Positions 9,801 to 16,222 of a stretch of DNA of 27,748 nt are shown piece by piece; the first letter of the stretch is position 1, and each line of letters begins with the position of its first letter. The notes under the pieces are model-generated. The model worked only from the letters and a program-made list of their open reading frames with translations. It was not told where the DNA came from and searched no databases. Location: assembly GCA_029939545.1 (NCBI GenBank), contig JAOZSS010000005.1:1-27748 (forward strand), given 5' to 3'. A program made the position numbers and the translations under genes. Source of the stretch: Kiritimatiellia bacterium (GTDB lineage: Bacteria > Verrucomicrobiota > Kiritimatiellia > UBA8416 > JABMPJ01).

Positions 9801-10255
9801 TCGTCGGTGGTGTCTTTCTTGACGTTCAGCGCGCCCGGGAAGGTGATCTCGAGGTCGCTGCGATCGCAGATTACCGACAGCTTGCGCACGGTTGCCGCCG
9901 GAATGGCAAAGCGCGTCCGGCGCCATTCACCTTGCTTGATGGGTCGACTGGCAAAATTGAATGCCACCGCCTGCTCCCCGGAGCGTCCGAACTCCAGCCT
10001 ATAAGTGGCGCCTTCGCGGGATAGCTCAGCCTTGCGCGGCAGCTCGCCATCGAGATAAGCCACATCGCCACTCACCAGCGCAAGCTGTGAGCGGCGCTTG
10101 TCGACATCGGCATTCAGCGTCAGGGCAAAACTGATGTTCTCGCCCTCAATCTCGCCTACCAGTTCGAGGTCGGAGACGATTACGGGTTCTGGCTCACGCG
10201 CAAACGCAGGGACCACCATCAGACACATCAACGTAAACAGTACTAGCGCTCTCAT
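3815..10255 (-). CDS. Giant multi-module beta-rich membrane-anchored protein (2146 aa)
   Basis: I know of no characterised function. The protein starts with a clear Sec signal (MRALVLFTLMCLMVVPAFA). Two long beta-rich regions (about 20-925 and 1085-1890) hold at least six degenerate modules. A module has a GYLVV-like strand (near 292, 481, 645, 1365, 1555, 1721), a YRY/FRF-type strand about 35-50 residues later, an LP...V...G.DI..W segment in the clearer copies (PDIQDW 232-237, ADIEGW 589-594, PDVNHW 1486-1491), then an L.V.Y strand. Three membrane helices (about 932-998), a basic cytoplasmic loop with RRRSR and a further helix (1059-1079) separate the halves. The C-terminus has a helical, Q-rich coiled-coil or TPR-like part (1935-2075) and a last membrane helix (2119-2136). 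The start at 10255 has AAAGGA upstream; an ATG 10 codons earlier lies in repeat DNA. It follows the anti-sigma/vWA gene by 85 nt and is probably in the same operon. Confidence 0.8.
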   Translation of the reverse strand: MRALVLFTLMCLMVVPAFAREPEPVIVSDLELVGEIEGENISFALTLNADVDKRRSQLALVSGDVAYLDGELPRKAELSREGATYRLEFGRSGEQAVAFNFASRPIKQGEWRRTRFAIPAATVRKLSVICDRSDLEITFPGALNVKKDTTDDGRTRVTAYLGITDYFEVTWKPEVRRLTSELAVTCDVNAVATAGVGAMQLDSVFTYRVIQGSLDELRLSLPDVHVTQVLGPDIQDWRVEESADGDVLTVLLSRPQEGVYRLRVLSERLLPSFPCKTAMPVFAPQDVLRTSGFLMVGTDSAIKLQINKASGLSQVDPSAFPTVALKGLGEEYTRRRPVRSMFVYQYASTPYTLEVTADDIVTSFTVDDRLVVTLEDNDLVFEASVEVNVKDAPAREILVAVESDPAWTVTSVAGPKVAHADVDVSADEGADGRQRTLRIPFKQSVSGTTLITVRMERSLSVDRDSFDVPAFSVPAAQSERGYLVVGAETGIRLRPSKVEGLREVHTGSAPMQVPGAQQAFRFKSAGWALALSLQRARPTLHSEVFHLVSLGEGVMYCSAAISYHVGGAPIQSVQVRVPAAIETVEFTGADIEGWTREGEICTVRLQTRIMGDYTLLVTYDSQFAYEGADIRVGDVETIGTDSEVGYVVAASAVSLKMEEVEARPDWLFAIDRAELPSAYAATVTDPIIAAYKYVRGPHPVALRVEPFLTESLIEQIADYMELATRVSRDGESITTVDYFIKNATRQYLVVKLPEGADLWSVRVVNDDGTSQDILPQESEAGLLIPVSRLPDPNTALHLQVVYAQNHGKLGFWRGGFKGIALLAPALTQAHATFARWSVDVPESLAIAGTSGNMTSESRQPQGGLLDVLGRTARLAFAVADGLGGWTIGDAVSLRRGTIHKGIYTRTVNLADDNALSLKLRVVPPWLGSAGSVRLLVLLVLAGIMMLARAFYKGSAGFLVALGVTHLVAGIAQAAAGRSVLAVVLYLSLLFWLLFWFTMRGGAKLLWRFPCWMGRGIAYPFRRRSRIPPDIQDEDIPSPWEYDMKNDEQPNDEGSRSGSIWVGWLLAMAAAVLGGWIVAAQANEVICPPPAPVVIVDSVEMEVEGSAMSRDVEQSAALKMHLVFETDDPGEVRLLPVGAVLTDFALDDDDLEIVPRPDGYVLDVKRRGEYELTVEAHLPVTEKNGQWSLPLHVPQSLRNRMTLTLPGADMEVASTAAVRLLSAEADGATETEVVFVAGGDVTVSWRPRARKTKLEASVYYCDVTTMAMLRPGVVDLKNTIRYQIAQGEVKELKARIPAGMAVTAVHADGLATWSFDPTTSMLEAILEKSAVGALTVTVVTQVASEGLPYAATIGVPSVDGAARQRGVLAFSAPDSIQVRVIESKGLNSMNIEDFEAMVASPQPRKSTPRLSTTRRAYRYSQPAQVSARVEAEQVLPELRVAESATLSIADERIVLATRLALTVLRSGVFSVTLDLPADYEVETLTGPDVNHWDEVNVPTSDLRLPTSGLQRIIVHFNRRVTGNTELNMVVARTEKGIEERITVPRVHAASVHKHSGRITISGERGIRLMVDEQRGVDLKKASEQGIRQAGVLVFDLLRPTWSIVLRSEVMAPVVTPEILQLTDLAEGMLQVRSFIRYKIENAGVKSFRLKVPVPGVNLTVTGRNVARVHEVDREAGLWQVDLHSKVENTYPLLASYQLPYDTTAQLVTLKPLVTLDTENPRGYLVVTCGGRVQVRPSGAAQGLKVEDPRNVPSVFGAGELSDAILCYRTLRSDYVLDLSVVRHEAAGVLPARIDKARVRSALSTGGKLLTQVKLDLTVRRLRFLKFELPHKDDSLWAAQVNGREVQVSRDDGRYCIPLEEEEETAATTVEFIYAGSADSGALSRRREYRAPTFELPQEDIEWELFAPPGFNYYDFGGTMEHDVARQWGYEVFDSASYRRRNLERKAGSIQKAKRELDNAGQLLIAGEQRQARKAFEQALNYSQGQADLNEDARVQLRNLMKQQVKIGLMNRRDVIRYNQNIIEEGQQQAGLPQQQKTVEQNAQQYLDRIEQRLSEKDRHALEIVADKMIDQQAAAAGVVTAIRVAMPEHGHRLNFKRPLQTDPTEALTVSFKVGRGGKLRRLLALWPALVLFGLTWYGWNRKNCERK
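5733..5767. repeat. Heptanucleotide tandem repeat inside the giant-protein gene
   Basis: Five consecutive 7-mers, AAGCCGG, AGGTCGG, AAGCCGG, AGATCGG and AAGTCGG, form an uninterrupted 35-nt array. On the coding strand it encodes the low-complexity loop PTSDLRLPTSGL (about residues 1497-1508), just after PDVNHW. The corresponding place in another module (after ADIEGW) lacks this stretch, so the array looks inserted. Confidence 0.75.
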
Positions 10256-10275
10256 CGTTTGATTCCTTTTCTGTT

Positions 10276-10334
10276 GGTCGCACACACAGGTGCGACCCTA
10301 CGACCCGGGATGCCGCACGCGGTGCGGCCCTACA
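10276..10334. repeat. Two adjacent hairpins upstream of the giant-protein gene
   Basis: Hairpin 1: GGTCGCAC (10276-10283) pairs with GTGCGACC (10290-10297), an 8-bp stem. Hairpin 2: GCCGCAC (10312-10318) pairs with GTGCGGC (10322-10328), a 7-bp stem with a 3-nt loop. The second lies in the 24-nt segment 10311-10334 that is identical to 2596-2619. Both fill the 85-nt gap before the giant gene and would be present in a read-through mRNA, where they might adjust expression of the downstream gene. Confidence 0.75.
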
Positions 10335-10340
10335 CAATAC

Positions 10341-12524
10341 CTATTGTCCGCGCGGGGTTGATTCCGCGGCCATTACCATCTGCAACAACTCTTGCACGCG
10401 TTTGTCCAGGTGCAGCTCAAGCGCGATTGGGCGCAGGACTGCGGCAACCTCTTCGTAGGTGCTGCCCTTGGCGTGGGGGCTGCCGCGCAGGAGCTCCGCA
10501 AACTCCGCGACCGTCGTGGCCAGCCGGAAAGAGCTGCTCGCCTTATTTAAGGTCGGCACACACTCATGCGGCCAGACCGACCGCTCGATCTCTTCCACGC
10601 GCCCCGTGTCGATGCGACGATAGCGCACACGTACCGTCGCCAGCTTGCGCGGCGGCAGAGCAATGCGCCTCTTGGAAAGAGGGTGGGGCCGTAGATCGAG
10701 TTCGTAGAGCGCGGTCACCGACTGTCCCGACCCCACCTCGCCCGCATCGACGGCGTCGTTGCGGAAATCCTCTTTCTTCAGGCGACGGTTCTCGTAGCCG
10801 AGCTGACGGTACTGCTTGATGATGTTGGGATTGAACTCCACCTGGATCTTCACATCAGCCGCAATCGTGTTGAGCGTGGCAGCCAGGTCATCCACGAACA
10901 CGCGCCGGGCCTCCTCCTCGGAATCCAGGAAGGTGTAAACCCCGTCGCCCTTGTTGGCGAGGGTCTCAAGCATGGTGTCGTCGTAGCTTCCGGAACCCAC
11001 GCCGAAGACCGAGCAGAAGATGCCCTGCTTGCGATAGGCCGCGATCTTTTTTAGAATATCCTCAACCGCAACGTTGCCCAGGTTGGCCACGCCGTCGGAG
11101 AGCAGCAACACGCGATTCTCGGCACCGCCCATGAACGCGTCCGCAGCGAGGCGATAGGCTTCGTTCATGCCCTCTTCGAGATTGGTCGAGCCGGAGCACT
11201 GCATACGATTGATCGCCTGCAGAATGCGGGCTTTCTCGGATGCTGCGGTGTGCTCCAGTAGCAGGCGGGCGTGCGAGTCATACTGGATCACCGCCACCTG
11301 GTCGTTCGGCCCCAGGTTTTCCACCAGCAGCCGCAGGGCCTTGCGCACCAGGCCAATCCGTTCGGGCGCGTTCATGGAGCCAGAGGTATCGACCAGAAAA
11401 GTCAACACGGCCGGACGTTGCTCTTCACGCCCAAGACGGCGGCCCTTGACTCCGATCTTCAGCATATGCAGCCCACGCCCGAAGGGTGAAGGCGCCAGCT
11501 CGGTGTAGATGCGGAAGGTACGGTGTGAAGGCGCAACATAGTCATAGTCAAACGCGTTAACAAATTCTTCGGTCCGCACCGCTTCGGCCGGAGGCAGCAA
11601 GCCCTGCGTCATCATGTTGCGGGTCAGCGTATAGGAGGCGGTATCGACATCGATTCCAAAGGTTGAGAACGGCTCACTGCGCGTTGCGACGAATGGGTTG
11701 ACACCGTGGGCGGTGAAGTTCCAGCGCGGCGCGTCCCCCGCCTCGACCGCCTCCTTCTTGCTAAGCATCTTTTCGGGGCCGCGCCTGGCATGTACTTCGG
11801 CGGCGAGAAGTTTGCTCCTGGCTGGTAGCTTATGGCTTTTGTCGGACACGTCGGACAAGCCCGACCGGTCCGACCCTGCCCGTACATCGCCCTTGGAATC
11901 GTCCTGTGGCATTTCCGCTGCTGCGCCAGCGTATTGTTGAAGAGCCGCCGTGCGGTTGCCGAGAAGGCCCCTCATGCTCACGGGGCTCTTGACCATGGTT
12001 GCGTGGCCAAACGTGATTTCTTCAAAGTTCTGCTTCCGTTCCGGGGCCGATGGTAGGGCATGTTTAAGCACCAGCTCACATTGCATGTCCTTGAAGCTCT
12101 GAACCTCATCCAGCTCCTGTGGTGCCTCAAGCGCTTCAGCAACAACACAGAGCGAAACTTCCCGGTCCGATTTTGTTGCCGGCAGGATCAGGCTGATCAT
12201 ACCGACTACAAATACAGCCGCCGCCGCGGCGGCCAGGGCGCGGTGATGGTGGGTAAACCAGCTCACGCCGGATACGATGGTGGGACGTTTCACCGAACGC
12301 TTATCCAGGATCCGCGTGCGCCGTACAGATCCAAGCTGGGCCGGGGCTTGGGTCGGGGCTGCCAGGGCGTCGCGCAGCAGACCGAGGGTCGAGTCGATAT
12401 CCTGCAACGCCGCCCGGCAGGCCGGACAATCGTCGAGGTGAGATTGGACCGTGGTGGCCGTGACCTCATCTAGGTCCTTCAACACATAAAGCGTAAGCAA
12501 GGCTTTGCTGGCGGCACAGTTCAT
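10341..12524 (-). CDS. Anti-sigma zinc finger fused through a TM helix to a vWA/YfbK protein
   Basis: The predicted role is to hold the adjacent ECF sigma factor at the membrane and release it on an extracytoplasmic signal. Residues 1-45 are a ZAS-type zinc-binding anti-sigma domain with H29xxxC33xxC36 plus Cys3. One membrane helix spans about 97-116, placing the rest outside the cytoplasm. A linker (117-265) leads to a YfbK-type N-terminal region (NPFVATRSEPFSTFGIDVDTASY, 277-298). The von Willebrand A domain (about 371-545) has a complete MIDAS: D379-T-S381-G-S383, T447 and D477. A C-terminal DUF3520-like part spans about 560-715. Linker residues 216-239 are encoded by repeat-like DNA (11810-11880). 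The start codon overlaps the sigma stop as ATGA, giving translational coupling. Family knowledge supports each domain; the sigma-sequestering role is inferred from fusion and position. Confidence 0.9.
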   Translation of the reverse strand: MNCAASKALLTLYVLKDLDEVTATTVQSHLDDCPACRAALQDIDSTLGLLRDALAAPTQAPAQLGSVRRTRILDKRSVKRPTIVSGVSWFTHHHRALAAAAAAVFVVGMISLILPATKSDREVSLCVVAEALEAPQELDEVQSFKDMQCELVLKHALPSAPERKQNFEEITFGHATMVKSPVSMRGLLGNRTAALQQYAGAAAEMPQDDSKGDVRAGSDRSGLSDVSDKSHKLPARSKLLAAEVHARRGPEKMLSKKEAVEAGDAPRWNFTAHGVNPFVATRSEPFSTFGIDVDTASYTLTRNMMTQGLLPPAEAVRTEEFVNAFDYDYVAPSHRTFRIYTELAPSPFGRGLHMLKIGVKGRRLGREEQRPAVLTFLVDTSGSMNAPERIGLVRKALRLLVENLGPNDQVAVIQYDSHARLLLEHTAASEKARILQAINRMQCSGSTNLEEGMNEAYRLAADAFMGGAENRVLLLSDGVANLGNVAVEDILKKIAAYRKQGIFCSVFGVGSGSYDDTMLETLANKGDGVYTFLDSEEEARRVFVDDLAATLNTIAADVKIQVEFNPNIIKQYRQLGYENRRLKKEDFRNDAVDAGEVGSGQSVTALYELDLRPHPLSKRRIALPPRKLATVRVRYRRIDTGRVEEIERSVWPHECVPTLNKASSSFRLATTVAEFAELLRGSPHAKGSTYEEVAAVLRPIALELHLDKRVQELLQMVMAAESTPRGQ
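11810..11880. repeat. In-frame repeat tract in the anti-sigma/vWA linker
   Basis: Four heptamers ending in GCT (11810-11837: GTTTGCT, CCTGGCT, GGTAGCT, TATGGCT) are followed by a tract of spaced GTCGGAC/GTCCGAC-like units (11841-11875). On the coding strand they give a serine/aspartate-rich linker (SDRSGLSDVSDKSHKL). No conserved domain is interrupted. Confidence 0.55.
12521..12524 (-). promoter_or_regulatory. ATGA stop/start overlap between sigma and anti-sigma genes
   Basis: The sigma stop TGA (12523-12521) overlaps the anti-sigma ATG (12524-12522). A GGTGA-like ribosome site lies in the end of the sigma gene. Such overlaps usually couple translation and keep the two products in fixed ratio. 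Confidence 0.85.
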
Positions 12525-13081
12525 GGTGTGATCACCCCCGCTTTTTTCAAACTGATTGACAGTTTGCGCACGGTGTGGTGCAGAAGATTGCCCACGTTCC
12601 CCTCGCTCCGACCTGTGACGCGGCTGATCTCCCGGTAGGATAGCCCTTCTTCCAAGCGGAGCAGCAGGACCTGCTGCTCGCGCGGATGGAGGGTGTGCAT
12701 AAGAGAGAGCACAGCGTCATGCTTCTCGCCGTCAGTCATGGGGCAGTTCTGCCCGTTGGTGCAGACGGACATGGCGGGATCGTTCGCCTGCTTTTCATGA
12801 AGCACCTGCAAACGTGATTCGCGCCGGATGTAGTCGATGGCCTCGTTGTGTGTCACGCGGTAGAGCCAGCTTTTCAGGCTGGGCGAAGCGTGCATGCCGG
12901 GCTTCCAGCCCCGGACAAGCTTGATAAATGTGTGCTGGACGACATCCCGGGCGGCGGTGGGGTTATTGAGCATACGGGCGGCATAGCGCAGCAGTGCTGT
13001 TTCATACTCAGCCACAATCGCCTCCATCGGTGGCCCCTCTGCGGAAGCGGCCAGCCGGGCATCTCTGCCTGATCCATCCAT
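12521..13081 (-). CDS. ECF-type RNA polymerase sigma factor
   Basis: Directs RNA polymerase to a set of stress or envelope promoters when freed from its anti-sigma factor. The 186-residue protein has region 2 (about 19-93), with AARDVVQHTFIKLVRGW for core binding and SWLYRVTHNEAIDYIRRESR for -10 recognition. Region 4 (about 121-178) contains LHPREQQVLLLRLEEGLSYREIS and a helix-turn-helix (VTGRSEGNVGNLLHHTVRKL). Regions 1 and 3 are absent, as in ECF factors. The start at 13081 has GAGGG about 7 nt upstream; Met19 (13027) is an alternative. The interdomain linker has two cysteines (CTNGQNC), slightly unusual. The gene follows the kinase gene by 57 nt on the same strand and overlaps the anti-sigma gene. 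No self-recognised promoter was identified by eye. Confidence 0.92.
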   Translation of the reverse strand: MDGSGRDARLAASAEGPPMEAIVAEYETALLRYAARMLNNPTAARDVVQHTFIKLVRGWKPGMHASPSLKSWLYRVTHNEAIDYIRRESRLQVLHEKQANDPAMSVCTNGQNCPMTDGEKHDAVLSLMHTLHPREQQVLLLRLEEGLSYREISRVTGRSEGNVGNLLHHTVRKLSISLKKAGVITP

Positions 13082-13138
13082 AAATGACCCTCGATCAAAA
13101 CGCTCTCACTGCTGATACGTTTGTGGGGGGAGTAATCT

Positions 13139-14593
13139 TCACTCTTTTTCTTCGGGAGGCGAATCTTTGAAGGTGACGGTGATCGTGGTGCCGCCGATTT
13201 CGTTGATCGACACATCAAGCTTACCTCCGATCGTTTCGGCCCGGAAATGCATGATGCGGATGCCCATGCCGTGATGCGAGGGCTCACAACGGTCCAGGCC
13301 GGAACCGTTGTCCCTGATCGTCAGAATGCCGTCCTGGCCGTCCAGTGCGAGACCGATCCAGACATGGTCGGCCTTGCCGTGGCTGGCCGCATTGTGAGTG
13401 GCTTCCTGAACGATACGATAGAGATGCATGGCCACAGTGCTGTCGGTGATGTGACAGACCGGCGTATGCGAGAAGTCACATTTCATATGGAAGAGAGCAT
13501 TGGTATTATCCGCCAGTGCCTCCAAGGCATCAATCAGCCCCTCTTCAGAGATGTCAGTGGGGGCCAGGCCATAGGCAATGTGGCGCGCCTTGCTGACAGC
13601 ATCACGAAGGTGCCCCCCTATTTCGGCGGCCAGGTCAGTCTCCGGCAGAGCGCGGTCACGCAGCCGTTTCTCCAGGGATCCAAGCAGGAACGAAGCGCCC
13701 GCAAGCTGCTGGCCAAGCGCATCATGGATGTCGCGCCCGATGCGCTGTTGCTCGCGATGGGCGATCTCCAGCATCTCATCCTGCGTCTGTCGGCGCTCTT
13801 TGGTTTCCTGGGCGAGGTCTTCGTAGGCCTCCTGCAGGGCCAGCGTGCGCTCGGTTACTTGGACTTCAAGGCGATCCCGCAACGCCTGCAGCGCCTTCTC
13901 GGCATCTTTCCTCTCCCGGATCTCATCCTTGAGCTGGTTCGTGCGCTGCGCAATCTGGTCCCCCATGGCATTGACTTCGCGGTTGATAACATCGATCTCC
14001 CGGTGCTTTCCCTCCGGAAGCTTCCGCGCGTAGTCCCCGTCGGCAATGCCGCGCAGTTCCCGCGCCAGCCCCGCCAGCGGCCGCTTGAGAATCACCCGCA
14101 TAAGCCCAATGGTCACCAGGAAGATAGTGATCGTAGCAGCAAGAATCACCAGTACCGTGGAGCGGAGGAGGATGCCTTGTATCTCCATCAGGCCCCTTCG
14201 GCTATAGGCCGTTTCCACGAAGCCAATAACACGCCCTTCGCGCCTTACCGGACAACGGCGCAGGATGGGCTCGGGCTCCTTGCCAAACTCCATCTCGCAG
14301 ATAAGGTCCTCGAATTCGGTCAGAAAGCGAACGCGAACGAGGTCAGGTATATCCCCAGAGGAGTGGTGTTCAAAATGAGCGCGGAGACATCCGTCGTCGA
14401 GGTTCCAGATATCCTCCTGTAGGTGGTCGGCCAGACCGCGCGCTATAAGCTCCGCACGCCGTCCGATACTGGATTCGACTGAAGACTCTATGATCCAGTA
14501 CGCGCTCAAACCTGCAAGACACCCGACACACACCAAGGTCACCGTGAGCCAGGCCAGAAGCGCGTGAACCAGTGATGTTTTGCGGTCTTTCAA
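13139..14593 (-). CDS. Membrane sensor histidine kinase, NarX/HisKA_3 type
   Basis: Senses an extracytoplasmic signal and autophosphorylates on histidine, normally passing phosphate to a NarL-type regulator. Order: TM1 (11-33), a small periplasmic sensor region of about 108 residues (34-142), TM2 (143-167), HAMP (about 170-222), a coiled coil (217-275), the HisKA_3 dimerisation helix with H290 in GRDIHDALGQQ, then the ATPase domain. The ATPase domain has an N-box (RIVQEATHNAASHG, 394-407), G1 DNGSG (428-432) and G2 GMGI (442-445). Motifs look complete, so the kinase is probably active. No DNA-binding response regulator is encoded beside it, making it an orphan here. The upstream neighbour, 21 nt away, is a periplasmic binding protein, which might deliver the ligand signal. 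The downstream neighbour is the ECF sigma gene. Confidence 0.92.
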   Translation of the reverse strand: MKDRKTSLVHALLAWLTVTLVCVGCLAGLSAYWIIESSVESSIGRRAELIARGLADHLQEDIWNLDDGCLRAHFEHHSSGDIPDLVRVRFLTEFEDLICEMEFGKEPEPILRRCPVRREGRVIGFVETAYSRRGLMEIQGILLRSTVLVILAATITIFLVTIGLMRVILKRPLAGLARELRGIADGDYARKLPEGKHREIDVINREVNAMGDQIAQRTNQLKDEIRERKDAEKALQALRDRLEVQVTERTLALQEAYEDLAQETKERRQTQDEMLEIAHREQQRIGRDIHDALGQQLAGASFLLGSLEKRLRDRALPETDLAAEIGGHLRDAVSKARHIAYGLAPTDISEEGLIDALEALADNTNALFHMKCDFSHTPVCHITDSTVAMHLYRIVQEATHNAASHGKADHVWIGLALDGQDGILTIRDNGSGLDRCEPSHHGMGIRIMHFRAETIGGKLDVSINEIGGTTITVTFKDSPPEEKE

Positions 14594-14614
14594 CGTGTGT
14601 CCCGATTGTGTGTG

Positions 14615-16222
14615 CTACGGATTGGGGTGTTGGGCGGTCACGTAGCGCTTGTAGATTTTTTCGTATTCCCCACTCTGCCTCATGCGCTTCAGCTCCCGGT
14701 AGTAGGCATACATGATGTACTCCAGATTCGGGTAGTCGGATGTCCGGCAGAACGGGACCAGGTACGGCTTGCTGAAAAGCGGCTTAGGCAGACAGGTCAC
14801 ACTCTCTGAGAGCCCCATCTGCCTGAGTGTAGCCAGGCCGATCGTCTTCACCATGGGATAAAGATCGATCTCTTCTTCCACGAGTGCAGCCAGGCCGGCC
14901 TTCGTGTCGGGATACTCACGGTACGAGAGATCCGCCGCACAGAACGCCTCATTGTACGTATAATCTTTGTTGGTTCCGATCTTGTACCCGGCGGCCTTGA
15001 CTTGTTCACGGGAGTCGAAGCGATAGGTGTCTTTGTACTTCTTCTTCACAAAGAATACATAGTCCGCCTGCCACAGATAATCAGGCGGCAGCACCCCGGT
15101 CTTGGCGAGGTCCGCCTGTTCCGGCGTGTAATACAGAATGCTTTCACGGGATGTCTTGTAGGAAACCGAGAGCACGGCTTCTGCACGCCCCTTTTCTGCC
15201 ATCAGCCAGGCTCGGCTCCACGGGTAGAACTGAATCTCGTAGGGAATCCCGAGCCGCTTCATAATGACATCGGTCACCTCGACATCAATTCCGGTCGGAA
15301 CTTCACCCTCGAGATACTCAAAGGGCGCCCACTCCTCACAGACGAAACGCAGGGGCCGCTGCGGGGTGCCGGGGCTATCGGTACCCACATATCGGCTGTA
15401 GATCTTGTCGTATTCACCGCTCTTGCGCATGGCGGCAAGCTCGGTATAGAAGCGTTGCATCACGCCAGACATATCGGGGTAGTCAGATGTACGCGAGAAG
15501 ACCATCAGGTAAGGCTTGGTGAAAAGCGGTCTGCCGAGATAGGTGATCTGCGCGTCCAGCCCCATCTGTCTCAGCATCCACAAACCGACGGTGCGATCCA
15601 TGGGCACCACATCAATTTCCCCGTCTGCCAGGGCGCGAAATCCTTCATGCGGCGTAATGAATTCTCGCACCTGAAGCTTGGCATCCCAGAAGGCCGGGTG
15701 ATAGGTGTAGTCCTTATGGATCCCGATCCTGTAGCCATCCCGCTTGATCTGTTCATACGACTCGAATCGCAGCGAATTCTTGAACCGGCGGTTGATGAAG
15801 AACACATACTCGGTAAGCCATAAATAATCCTCGGGGATCTCCCCCGTGGTCCAAAAGGCTTTCTGTTCATCTGTGTAGAGGAGGTGCGGCTCCCGTGCCG
15901 GGTTGTATGAGATACTGGGCGCCGCATGCGCTTTCCCTTTCTTTAGCAGCATCCAGGCACGTGGAAAAGGGTAGAACGAAACCTCAAACGGAATACCCAA
16001 ACGATCCATGATCCGGGACATGACCTCAACATTGATTCCCTTGGCCACCCCGCCCTCTTCGTACTCGAACGGCGGATAGTCCTCCATGGCAAAATGAAAA
16101 GGGCGCGCCGGTTCCTGTGCGATGCCGGATGCGCACAGCCCGGTCACCAGAAGAAGCCCGACACACGCCGCCGTGCTGCGTTTAGAAATCAAGCTGGGCC
16201 CGAACCTGGACAATATCGACAT
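14615..16222 (-). CDS. Periplasmic solute-binding protein with two tandem SBP_bac_3-type domains
   Basis: Family 3 binding proteins capture amino acids or similar small molecules in the periplasm for ABC transport or sensing. This 535-residue protein is about twice the usual length and carries two homologous domains (about 42-279 and 290-528). Paired segments include GIPFEVSFYPFPRAW (76-90) with GIPYEIQFYPWSRAW (325-339), and KSGEYDKIYSRYV with QSGEYEKIYKRYV at the domain ends. A Sec signal occupies about residues 1-35 (KRSTAACVGLLLVTGLCASGIA). The start at 16222 is fixed by AAGGAG six nt upstream, inside the porin gene, giving a 41-nt overlap with it. No ABC permease or ATPase gene is nearby, so a sensory partnership with the downstream kinase is plausible. 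The ligand is unknown. Confidence 0.88.
   Translation of the reverse strand: MSILSRFGPSLISKRSTAACVGLLLVTGLCASGIAQEPARPFHFAMEDYPPFEYEEGGVAKGINVEVMSRIMDRLGIPFEVSFYPFPRAWMLLKKGKAHAAPSISYNPAREPHLLYTDEQKAFWTTGEIPEDYLWLTEYVFFINRRFKNSLRFESYEQIKRDGYRIGIHKDYTYHPAFWDAKLQVREFITPHEGFRALADGEIDVVPMDRTVGLWMLRQMGLDAQITYLGRPLFTKPYLMVFSRTSDYPDMSGVMQRFYTELAAMRKSGEYDKIYSRYVGTDSPGTPQRPLRFVCEEWAPFEYLEGEVPTGIDVEVTDVIMKRLGIPYEIQFYPWSRAWLMAEKGRAEAVLSVSYKTSRESILYYTPEQADLAKTGVLPPDYLWQADYVFFVKKKYKDTYRFDSREQVKAAGYKIGTNKDYTYNEAFCAADLSYREYPDTKAGLAALVEEEIDLYPMVKTIGLATLRQMGLSESVTCLPKPLFSKPYLVPFCRTSDYPNLEYIMYAYYRELKRMRQSGEYEKIYKRYVTAQHPNP

Noticed and set aside
13247..14422. Long open frame (391 codons) on the plus strand, opposite the histidine kinase gene
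   Set aside because: Its reading mirrors the kinase codons; no domain is recognisable and the kinase has complete motifs. Long antisense frames are expected in GC-rich genes.
15002..15823. Open frame of 273 codons opposite the binding-protein gene
   Set aside because: No recognisable domain or ribosome site; shadow of a well-supported gene on the other strand.
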